Notes under the pieces: generated by a model
Told to the model about the DNA's origin: nothing
Seen by the model: only the letters and a program-made list of their open reading frames with translations
Database searches by the model: none
Program-made: the position numbers and the translations under genes
Source: a virus
Reading direction: 5' to 3' (one strand)
Length of the DNA: 20,566 nucleotides
Virus record (IMG/VR): IMGVR_UViG_3300051212_000613
Location: 1-20,566 of that record
Part shown: positions 7,442 to 14,374 of the stretch, one piece after another
Position numbering within the stretch: the stretch's first letter is position 1
Layout of the letters: the number at the start of each line of letters is the position of its first letter

Positions 7442-8113
7442 TTAGCCGCCACCAAATGATGTTTGACCAGGAGCAGTTGCCTGACCACCACCAGCTTGAC
7501 CACCTAACTCACGTAATACTCTGCCAACTGTAACGCCAACACCAGCACTATCAACTGGGACTTGTATACAGTTATCAGGCTGTATAGTAAGATCAATAGT
7601 TTGTGGAGCTGCTTCTTGATAACTCAATGATTGCCAATTAGCCTGTGTAATGTAGCAACCTAGACATTCCCATCTTTCTAAAACGCCGACTTCAAATGCG
7701 CCATTACCACCATCTAATACTTCGATTACTAGTTTAAATTTGTAGTCACCACTGGCACTGGCACTGGCTTGCTCATAGAAGTCAAATTGTTTCTGCATTT
7801 GCTCACCAACTAGCTTGCTTACAAAGCCTTGCTGATCGTCTCTTAAGCTGACAGCAATAGCCTGCCAACTTGGTTTACCAGCATAATTAATCTTACTGTT
7901 GTATGTATGAAGTTCTTGATTTTGAAATTGAACATTGGGCTTGGCTGCTGTAGCAACTTGTTTGGTCAATTCATAAACATTTTGTCCTGTACCAAAATTT
8001 TCAAAAGTAAGTCTGAAACGATATTTTAGTTTAGGCATTAAAGTACCTTGACTACTAGCACTTTGATTTGTTGCTAAAGGTACTGTAAATTTATTTAAAC
8101 TTGCTACTGGCAT
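7442..8113 (-). CDS. gp19: Tail tube protein gp19
   Basis: 223 aa, longer than T4 gp19 (163 aa) and in keeping with larger tube proteins of marine T4-like phages. It polymerises into the inner tail tube through which DNA passes. The core (about 25-190) is strand-rich: YRFRLTFENF near 31-40, then a strand and loop with KPNVQFQNQELHTYNSK, a helix (about 95-115), and a C-terminal beta segment with ERWECLGCYI and TIDLTIQPDNC. The last 25 residues are Gly/Gln-rich and probably flexible. It follows gp18 in T4 order and has its own late promoter, a GGAG ribosome site 8 bases before the ATG, and a downstream terminator. High-level monocistronic expression is expected for a major tail protein. Confidence 0.88.
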   Translation of the reverse strand: MPVASLNKFTVPLATNQSASSQGTLMPKLKYRFRLTFENFGTGQNVYELTKQVATAAKPNVQFQNQELHTYNSKINYAGKPSWQAIAVSLRDDQQGFVSKLVGEQMQKQFDFYEQASASASGDYKFKLVIEVLDGGNGAFEVGVLERWECLGCYITQANWQSLSYQEAAPQTIDLTIQPDNCIQVPVDSAGVGVTVGRVLRELGGQAGGGQATAPGQTSFGGG

Positions 8114-8133
8114 AGTATTAACTCCGTTTTAAT

Positions 8134-8141
8134 TATTTATC
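8134..8141 (-). promoter_or_regulatory. Late promoter (GATAAATA) for gp19
   Basis: The minus strand reads GATAAATA two bases after the gp18 stop (8144-8146). Predicted +1 is near 8128, giving a leader of about 15 bases with GGAG correctly spaced before the gp19 ATG at 8113. Confidence 0.65.
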
Positions 8142-8143
8142 TA

Positions 8144-11100
8144 TTATAGTCCGCCAATTTCACCAGTGTTCTTCAAACGCAATGGAATATAAATGAATTC
8201 AACTGCTTTTACTGGTTCTATAGCAATATCTACATACAGCTCATTTTTGTCAATTCTACTTGGTGTATTGTTACTCTCATCACACACTACAATGTAATCA
8301 TATAGAGCCCTTTGTCCAACTAGTTCAAGCATTAGAGCATCACAGGCACTCTTGATCTGATCTCTAGTGATTTTATCATTTGGTTCAAAGATATATGGTT
8401 TAGCTAAAATATCTAATTGTCTACGTAGATAAACTACTAGTCTTGCTACATTGATTCGATCAAGGGCACTGTCTGCTTTAGCTCTAGTCTTTTGTCCATA
8501 GTTAACTAATCCAACACCTGTAAAGAATGTAATAGGATTAACTTTAACTTCATAAAGAGTATCACGAGCAGCATTGCTTAGAGCAACTACAACAAATTCG
8601 CCTTCTTTATCAACATATCCTACATTAGTTGCGTTTGTAATACCGCCTCTACGTGTACCTGCTGGAGCGAACCATGGGAAGCTGACACTGTCACTTAATG
8701 CTATAGTTCTTAACATCATATGACTTGGTGGTACAACAATATTGTTACCAAAGTTATCACTTGTGAAACCCCATGGATAAAACATGGCTAGATATTCATC
8801 ATAGCTTGCTCCTCCAAAGTCATTGTCTTCCATAGCTAGTTTTAAGTTATCACCCCAAGATTTCAAACTTGTTGCGTCTGGGGTAAGTCTAGCTGGTGTA
8901 TCACCTACAACAAAGCCTGTTAGTGCTCTATCATAATTTAGGCTAATTAATTCACCAATAAGTTCTGGATATCCTGGGCAAGCTAGTAAATTGAATACAC
9001 GAGCTTCTTCACGAATATCTCTTGAACTGTTGGTCACTGCCTGTAGTGCTTGTACTACCACTCTACGCTGTGCCATACGACCAAAATTACCAGCACCGTT
9101 TTCAGCACGGCCACTAATTGTAACCCAACGATGTTGGTAGTAGTTACTCATTGGAGCATTGTTCATTCTTGGGTTATCTGCGTCAACATCAATATAATTT
9201 TGTCTAAATTCTTTTACATTGAATCCACTGCGACGCATATTCCATAACAACATTCCCCTAGGATATAAAGCAGGATCTGGAGCATCTGGATCTAGGAAAT
9301 CACTGGATAGTAGATCAGCGATTGTAGAATTAACATCACTACCATCTACATTCCAACGTGCATCAGCAAATAGTACTCCATCTTCACTACTTTGATCAGT
9401 CTTATCAACTAATACCCATCTTGTAGCAATAGGACCTAACTTAGATGCATCAAATCTATAGATCATTGGATAGTTTTCTAAATCACTAGTATCAATCCAT
9501 AAATCTCCATCTTCTAATTGTGTTCCATCACTTTGTAATACTGGTCTTGACGCACCAACTAATGGGCCATTAGGATCAGTGCTTGAAAACTGATTAGCAT
9601 AACCTACCCATGTGTCACCATCGTGTACCATGATATCTACTTCATCAACTACACTACTGTACCATACTTTACCATCTGCTGTTAGTGCTTGTGGTGAGGT
9701 AGTACTTGCTGTGAATGATAGTGGTTCCCAATGAGTTATCATCCAACCATTACTACCATCTGGATATGCTTGTAAATCTGGGTTGGCTACAGAAACAAAT
9801 AATGTTTCTATAAGATCATTACTTCCCCAATTACCATCATTAATTCTTATTTCACCACCTAGTCTATGACTTAGTACAAGTCTATTAGCATCATCAACTT
9901 CTGCTATAGTATTTGTAAGACCCATACTATTGATAGCAGTAGCTATGATTTCTGCGTCATCTGCTGTATTTGTTAAAGTGAAACTAGTATAATAAAACCA
10001 AGATAATTCTTTAGACCCAGCTGTTGATTCTCTAATTTCTAATGTCCTGTTGCCTGATCCTAAAGTACCAGTCTTAATAATCTGACTTGTAACCTTTGAT
10101 GGACCTGCTGCTCTTTTTCTATATAATTTAAAATCTGCAACTGCTTGTGGGTCTCTCCACCACCAATAACTATAGAAATTTTCTTCAGAATTTACTTGAC
10201 AATAAATTGCGCCTACAGGTATGTTAACACCGCCAGCTCTATCTAAATTGTAAATTGCTTCATGATTATTTTCATAAAGAGGAGAATTTACAACTTCCCA
10301 AATTTCACTTTCACTATTATATCTCTTTAGATTTAATCTTGTTCCGCCATTTGGTTCAGTAGTTTTAATCCAAACGCTACCACTTGGTCTTGGTTCCTGA
10401 TCTGTTCTTCTAAATGGTGGTACTTGTGTATGCGGTGTCATAGCCAATGATGGTCTATAATAATCGCCTGCTGTTAATCCTAGATCATTTAGAGCAGTAC
10501 CACCAAGTGTAAATCCATTGTCACTAGTGACAAAAAGAACTAGTCTTCCACTGGCACTTAATCCTGCTGATGCATTTGATCCAGGAGGTAATTCAGCATT
10601 GATTTCATTAACTATATCCTGTGTAGTTGTTCCACCACCTACACCATTAATAGTAACTGTTTGGCCATCTACAATTATGGTTTTATTAATAGAACCAGTA
10701 ATGTTAGATAATGTGCTTACAGCGACTGGCCAACTCTTTGCCCAATCACTGCTACCAACTACTACCCAAGTACCTGGGTCAATACCCTCTACAGCATTAC
10801 CGGCACTCTTAAACCAAACAACATCTGATCCTGAATAACTTGTGTCTAAATTCATTAAACTTACTACAGCGTAGTCACCAATAGCACCTACACTACCTTT
10901 TGGTGTATAATCACCGTTGGCAAAGTCAACTACTTTGGCAGTATCTGTAATTATGATAGCATTTTTCTTTGTGAATGTTTGGCCTTTTCCTGTACCCTTA
11001 GGATCTCCATTCCATTCAAATACTCCCCATGTACTATTGGCAGTATCTAACCAATATGTTCCATTATTAGGAGCTGCTTTAGGAGCATCTGCTAAAGGAT

Positions 11101-11461
11101 TAATTGACCCTAAATCCACATCAGCACGGACAACATATGCTCTATTGCTGACACCAAGTAAACTATATGCTGCTTGTAATCCATACTCGTTTTGTTCACC
11201 TGCATGAATTGGATTATTGTTAGCGTCAGTTTTGAAAATAGGAATACCAAATGTTTCAGCCAAATCTCTTTGACTGGTGATAAGGTATGCTAATCCTGCG
11301 TTAGCTTTTAGTGTTCCTGGTGCGATTCCGGTGTTAGCACCATTTGCTTTGTTTTCTTGAGTTGCTACTATAATTAAAGGTACTGTGGCAGGCGCAGCTG
11401 GTGTGTAAAAACTTTCATCGACTACGGTAACGGCTACGCCAGGTGAATTTAGTTGGGCCAT
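8144..11461 (-). CDS. gp18: Contractile tail sheath protein gp18, greatly enlarged
   Basis: 1105 aa, against 659 in T4. The sheath surrounds the tube and contracts at injection. The N-terminal core (about 1-125) has the usual LNSPGVAVTVVDES start and a VRADVDLG strand; the C-terminal core (about 715-1105) carries the polymerisation domain, ending in strands VDIAIEPVKAVEFIYIPLRL that fit the sheath handshake. Between them lie about 580 residues. These include two segments (about 262-334 and 455-556) resembling the flagellin/FliD IN motif, with strand, Gly-rich turn, helix (VNEINAEL; IATAINSM), RLVL strand and LGL ending in the first. They also include several GxxWxxT...W modules (near 134-152, 354-391, 591-621, 644-680). 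These probably project from the tail surface. It has a late promoter, a long leader and an AGGAG ribosome site. Confidence 0.93.
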   Translation of the reverse strand: MAQLNSPGVAVTVVDESFYTPAAPATVPLIIVATQENKANGANTGIAPGTLKANAGLAYLITSQRDLAETFGIPIFKTDANNNPIHAGEQNEYGLQAAYSLLGVSNRAYVVRADVDLGSINPLADAPKAAPNNGTYWLDTANSTWGVFEWNGDPKGTGKGQTFTKKNAIIITDTAKVVDFANGDYTPKGSVGAIGDYAVVSLMNLDTSYSGSDVVWFKSAGNAVEGIDPGTWVVVGSSDWAKSWPVAVSTLSNITGSINKTIIVDGQTVTINGVGGGTTTQDIVNEINAELPPGSNASAGLSASGRLVLFVTSDNGFTLGGTALNDLGLTAGDYYRPSLAMTPHTQVPPFRRTDQEPRPSGSVWIKTTEPNGGTRLNLKRYNSESEIWEVVNSPLYENNHEAIYNLDRAGGVNIPVGAIYCQVNSEENFYSYWWWRDPQAVADFKLYRKRAAGPSKVTSQIIKTGTLGSGNRTLEIRESTAGSKELSWFYYTSFTLTNTADDAEIIATAINSMGLTNTIAEVDDANRLVLSHRLGGEIRINDGNWGSNDLIETLFVSVANPDLQAYPDGSNGWMITHWEPLSFTASTTSPQALTADGKVWYSSVVDEVDIMVHDGDTWVGYANQFSSTDPNGPLVGASRPVLQSDGTQLEDGDLWIDTSDLENYPMIYRFDASKLGPIATRWVLVDKTDQSSEDGVLFADARWNVDGSDVNSTIADLLSSDFLDPDAPDPALYPRGMLLWNMRRSGFNVKEFRQNYIDVDADNPRMNNAPMSNYYQHRWVTISGRAENGAGNFGRMAQRRVVVQALQAVTNSSRDIREEARVFNLLACPGYPELIGELISLNYDRALTGFVVGDTPARLTPDATSLKSWGDNLKLAMEDNDFGGASYDEYLAMFYPWGFTSDNFGNNIVVPPSHMMLRTIALSDSVSFPWFAPAGTRRGGITNATNVGYVDKEGEFVVVALSNAARDTLYEVKVNPITFFTGVGLVNYGQKTRAKADSALDRINVARLVVYLRRQLDILAKPYIFEPNDKITRDQIKSACDALMLELVGQRALYDYIVVCDESNNTPSRIDKNELYVDIAIEPVKAVEFIYIPLRLKNTGEIGGL

Positions 11462-11466
11462 TGTTA

Positions 11467-11538
11467 GATTTCTCCTAAATCTTGCTCAAGTATTTAGCGG
11501 AAAATGGCAAAAAATACCGGCTAGATTGTGGAGAAGTC
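11467..11538 (-). promoter_or_regulatory. gp18 leader hairpin that can pair with the ribosome-binding site
   Basis: In the transcript, GACTTCTCC (11538-11530) can pair with GGAGAAATC (11475-11467), which contains the gp18 Shine-Dalgarno: eight of nine positions match. An inner stem AATCT (11527-11523) with AGATT (11482-11478) is separated from it by a 2x2 internal loop. The left arm begins immediately after the late promoter. If formed, the structure would limit gp18 translation. Predicted by eye; no energy was calculated. Confidence 0.4.
11491..11498 (-). promoter_or_regulatory. Possible second, imperfect late promoter (GCTAAATA) inside the gp18 leader
   Basis: The minus strand reads GCTAAATA, one mismatch from NATAAATA. 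Predicted +1 near 11485 would give a leader of about 24 bases that keeps AGGAG but lacks both left arms of the leader hairpin. The evidence is the motif alone. Confidence 0.25.
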
Positions 11539-11546
11539 TATTTATT
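11539..11546 (-). promoter_or_regulatory. Late promoter (AATAAATA) for gp18
   Basis: The minus strand reads AATAAATA, overlapping the kinase stop codon (11545-11547) by two bases. Predicted +1 near 11533 gives a leader of about 72 bases, far longer than at the other late promoters here. Confidence 0.6.
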
Positions 11547-12213
11547 AAGATCCTGTACTGTACAAATAAGCTACCTTTCCATCTGATGTTATAGTAGGTT
11601 TGTTTATAACTAGTGTTTCTATTTTATTGTATAGGTCATCTAAACCATGATTATTATCTAATACTAGATCAAAATCAGTACCGATCCATTTCCACTCACT
11701 GGGGTGAATTCCTATGTCTGTCATAATTTTTAGGGCACGTTTATCCCCTAGATTAGCATCAACAGCAGTATCGTACCAATCAGGAAGTTCACCCCGTTGT
11801 ACCCATACTATGATACCATCGTTTTTCTTAATGGCGCCTATCTCATTGGGGAATCTACAATCGCTTATAACCACACTATCGTTGCTATTTCTTAGCTTAT
11901 TTTCAAGACTAGCAATCCAAATATCATCATGAAATCCTTGACGACAAACTTCTGTACCCCAGTTTTGTAGTACCCAACGTGGGGTAATTTTCATCCCTAA
12001 ACGACTACTCCACCAAAAATCCACCTGCTCACGCCATTCTCTGCTCTGTTTGGTGCGACCTTCCAACATATCTCTATCCCAGCCAAACACAGCGGCTACA
12101 GCATCTTTTAAACTGCGAGCAAAACTTTCCCTACGAAACTCATGGAAATTAACTAGATAGTCAGCAATGGTATCCTTACCACTACCAATAAGACCGCAAA
12201 TACCCACAATCAT
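11545..12213 (-). CDS. gp1: Deoxynucleoside monophosphate kinase (T4 gene 1 family)
   Basis: 222 aa, against 241 in T4 gp1. The family phosphorylates dNMPs to dNDPs for phage DNA synthesis. The P-loop is intact at 7-15 (GLIGSGKDT); the family's SREWRE and FWW segments follow near 58-70, then TPR/LQ/WGTEV (about 78-90) and a Walker-B-like strand VVISDCRFPNE near 116-126. The ATG at 12213 is chosen because AGGAG lies six bases before it. An in-frame ATG at 12261 would add 16 residues that do not resemble the family and would abut the gp13 stop. It lies 50 bases after gp13 and is probably co-transcribed with it. A metabolic enzyme between neck and sheath genes is notable but echoes the nearness of gene 1 to head-completion genes in T4. 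Confidence 0.9.
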   Translation of the reverse strand: MIVGICGLIGSGKDTIADYLVNFHEFRRESFARSLKDAVAAVFGWDRDMLEGRTKQSREWREQVDFWWSSRLGMKITPRWVLQNWGTEVCRQGFHDDIWIASLENKLRNSNDSVVISDCRFPNEIGAIKKNDGIIVWVQRGELPDWYDTAVDANLGDKRALKIMTDIGIHPSEWKWIGTDFDLVLDNNHGLDDLYNKIETLVINKPTITSDGKVAYLYSTGS

Positions 12214-12263
12214 AGTATACTCCTTTTTCTGTATATTATGTGAATTCATGTGTAAAGTCAACT

Positions 12264-13031
12264 TTATCCGATAATAAAAGTGTATCCTGTGCCACCGGCT
12301 ACGTAGGTGTCTATCTCTTTTTCCAATTTCTCTATTTCTTCTTTGGCTGATGCTTTTAGGTCTGCGCCGTTAAGGCCTCCAGCACCACCAGGGCCTGCTA
12401 TTTGACTAAACTTACCTCTAGCTTCTCCTAGCATTAATTTACAATTGGCCAAGGTATAATCTTTGAACCATGGGGCAGCATATGGGTCTTGTAATAAGAT
12501 ATAGTCTGGTCTATGATTATACCCTCTAATTAATACTTGTTCACCATCCCCATAAGCACGTTGAAGAATACGTAAAGTATGTGTAGTTGGTATCCATTGA
12601 AACTCAATAAAAGCACCAAACATACGTCCTACTAATTCTTGATATTGAGCAAACATATCGTATGTTGCTATACCACCTAGCATAGTACTATTCAATAGAT
12701 ATGTGTTCGTATAGGCTAGGTTAAATGGCTCAAACTGTGTGCCACCACTACCACCTGCTGTACGACTACCTATAGTGCGACGAAATATACTACGCACTTC
12801 TATGATTTCTTTAGGTAATCTATAATCGTTAGTATCTTCCTTAAGTTCTAAAAAATAGTAAGCTTCTTCTACAGCGTTAGGGCTTTTTTGACGATATTTG
12901 GCTATAGCACGATCCAGAGCTATTTCATAGTGATCTGGGTCTAATTCTACATCAACCATACCATCACCCAGCATGGTTCTTACATATTTGTAAACATTTT
13001 CACGTTCTATTAGGGTAGTAGATTTTGACAT
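12264..13031 (-). CDS. gp13: Neck protein gp13
   Basis: 255 aa, against 309 in T4. gp13 with gp14 forms the neck that closes the filled head and receives the tail. The sequence matches the marine T4-like form: an N-terminal helix (VYKYVRTMLGDGM), ALDRAIAKYRQKSP, then YRLPKEIIEVRSIFRRTIGS near 73-92, FEPFNLAYTNTYLL near 101-114, ATYDMFAQYQELVGRMFGA near 122-140, a DYTLANCKLMLGEARGKF segment near 191-208, and the C-terminal GPGGAGGLNGADLK followed by a helix. The start at 13031 has GGAG seven bases upstream and a late promoter 17 bases upstream. It is transcribed away from gp14, whereas the T4 genes run in the same direction. Confidence 0.87.
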   Translation of the reverse strand: MSKSTTLIERENVYKYVRTMLGDGMVDVELDPDHYEIALDRAIAKYRQKSPNAVEEAYYFLELKEDTNDYRLPKEIIEVRSIFRRTIGSRTAGGSGGTQFEPFNLAYTNTYLLNSTMLGGIATYDMFAQYQELVGRMFGAFIEFQWIPTTHTLRILQRAYGDGEQVLIRGYNHRPDYILLQDPYAAPWFKDYTLANCKLMLGEARGKFSQIAGPGGAGGLNGADLKASAKEEIEKLEKEIDTYVAGGTGYTFIIG

Positions 13032-13048
13032 ATTTTGCTCCGGTACTG

Positions 13049-13056
13049 TATTTATT
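13049..13056 (-). promoter_or_regulatory. Late promoter (AATAAATA) for gp13 and the kinase
   Basis: The minus strand reads AATAAATA; predicted +1 near 13043 gives a leader of about 12 bases containing GGAG. It forms one arm of the inverted repeat TATTTAT-ttgtcg-ATAAATA (13049-13068), whose other arm is the gp14 promoter. Confidence 0.7.
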
Positions 13057-13060
13057 TGTC

Positions 13061-13068
13061 GATAAATA
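13061..13068 (+). promoter_or_regulatory. Late promoter (GATAAATA) for gp14-gp15-Nudix
   Basis: The plus strand reads GATAAATA-CCAT-ATG, with the last A five bases before the A of the gp14 ATG and no Shine-Dalgarno, so a leaderless transcript is predicted. It faces away from the gp13 promoter, with only six bases between the two core motifs. Confidence 0.65.
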
Positions 13069-13072
13069 CCAT

Positions 13073-14374
13073 ATGCCCCGCCTAAGCCTATATCGTCCAG
13101 AACGTGGAAATGATTTTAAATTCATAGATCGACAGATCAGTGAAATGTTTCAGATTGGCGGCACAGATTTTTATCTACACAAGTATATTGGTGTTAACAC
13201 GGCTCCAGAAAATGCCACATTAGATCAGCCTAATTATGCTGAAACTAAAGAAACTAACATACAAGATTTGTTGCTATTGGAGAATCGTGACAGAAAGTAT
13301 GACCCCAGCATTTATAAAATACGGGGCCATTACCAAGTTCAAAACTTGGATTTTAATCTCAGCCAATTTGGTCTTTTTATTGATAATGACACAATATTTG
13401 CCACTGTTCATATCAACGATTGGATTAGAACTGTGGGGCGCAAACCATTGATGGGTGATGTTTTTGAACTCCCACACTTGGTCGATGAATTTGCTCTTAA
13501 CGATTATAACATTGCCTTACCAAGGTACTTTGTCATAGAGGATGTTGCTCGTGCCAGTGAAGGATTCAGTCAAACTTGGTGGCCACATTTATATCGAATA
13601 AAATTAAAGAAAATAATAGATAGTCAAGCATTTGCTGATATATTGGATAAACCAGCAAAGGAAGGAAGTGATCAAACCCTTAGGGAGATACTCAGTACTA
13701 AAGGTGCAGAACTTCAAATTAACGATGCTATATTGGCTCAAGCTGAAGCAGATGTTCCAATGAGCGGATATGAGACTAGGCAGTTCTATACATTGGCTGT
13801 TGATGAAACTGGTAATCCTGTATTAGAAACTGTGGATCAAACAGATATAGATGCTAGCTCAACTGGATTAGATGCTAGTAGAATAAATGGTAGGCCTATT
13901 CGTAATGGATATTCTGGACATTTAGTTGGGGACGGTTTTCCACCGAATGGTCATGCTTTTGGTCATGGTGGATCATTTCCCAGTGAACCATTTTTAAATG
14001 ATTATTTTTTGAGAACTGACTTTTACCCTAATAGATTATTTAGATACGATGGGACAAGATGGGCTAAGATGGAGGATGCTGTTCGTCATACATTGACTAA
14101 TGCTGATGCTAATTTTGCTAATCCTAGAGGTGTATATGATATCAGCGTAAATTATGGCTTGAATGATCTTGTTACTTTTGGTGGAATAGAATATGTTGCT
14201 AAAATTAATAATATTGGACAAGAACCTTTAGATAATCCTACAGTATGGCGTCAAGTTAGGAAAACAGAGAAAACCAGTTTTATTAACAATACCAATGTCA
14301 ATACTATAAATGGTGAACAAGTTGTAGAAAGAGTCAGTTTAAGTAAAGCTCTAAAACCTAAGGCAGATTTATAA
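13073..14374 (+). CDS. gp14: Neck protein gp14 with C-terminal extension
   Basis: 433 aa, against 256 in T4. The conserved part is about 1-195, including MPRLSLYRPERGNDF, the strand LSQFGLFIDNDTIFATVHIN (96-115), GRKPLMGDVFELPHL (122-136) and a WWPHLYRIKLKKI segment (169-181), which matches the gp14 pattern of FG...VDDEVTLSIN and GKEPKEGDLIYFP. The remaining 240 residues are an extension. They contain a GH-rich loop (282-300), a YFLRTDFYPNRLFRYDG...W module (311-330), and a carbohydrate-binding (CBM5/12)-like hairpin (about 353-394: Y..NDLVTFGGIEYVAK...P..N...W). The ATG at 13073 is preferred because it begins the conserved MPRL sequence and fits the promoter. The gp15 start overlaps its stop by one base (TAATG). 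Confidence 0.8.
   Translation: MPRLSLYRPERGNDFKFIDRQISEMFQIGGTDFYLHKYIGVNTAPENATLDQPNYAETKETNIQDLLLLENRDRKYDPSIYKIRGHYQVQNLDFNLSQFGLFIDNDTIFATVHINDWIRTVGRKPLMGDVFELPHLVDEFALNDYNIALPRYFVIEDVARASEGFSQTWWPHLYRIKLKKIIDSQAFADILDKPAKEGSDQTLREILSTKGAELQINDAILAQAEADVPMSGYETRQFYTLAVDETGNPVLETVDQTDIDASSTGLDASRINGRPIRNGYSGHLVGDGFPPNGHAFGHGGSFPSEPFLNDYFLRTDFYPNRLFRYDGTRWAKMEDAVRHTLTNADANFANPRGVYDISVNYGLNDLVTFGGIEYVAKINNIGQEPLDNPTVWRQVRKTEKTSFINNTNVNTINGEQVVERVSLSKALKPKADL

Noticed and set aside
12214-12261. Upstream ATG extending the nucleotide kinase by 16 residues
   Set aside because: AGGAG is correctly spaced only for the ATG at 12213, and the P-loop starts there as in other family members.
12253-12266. 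Small inverted repeat TAAAGT-ca-ACTTTA at the gp13 stop as a terminator
   Set aside because: A two-base loop is too tight, there is no T run, and the kinase downstream lacks its own late promoter, so read-through is expected.
13025-13072. Upstream ATG extending gp14 by 16 residues into gp13
   Set aside because: The conserved neck-protein sequence begins MPRLSLYRPE at 13073, and the late promoter lies between the two ATGs, so a late transcript would not include the upstream one.
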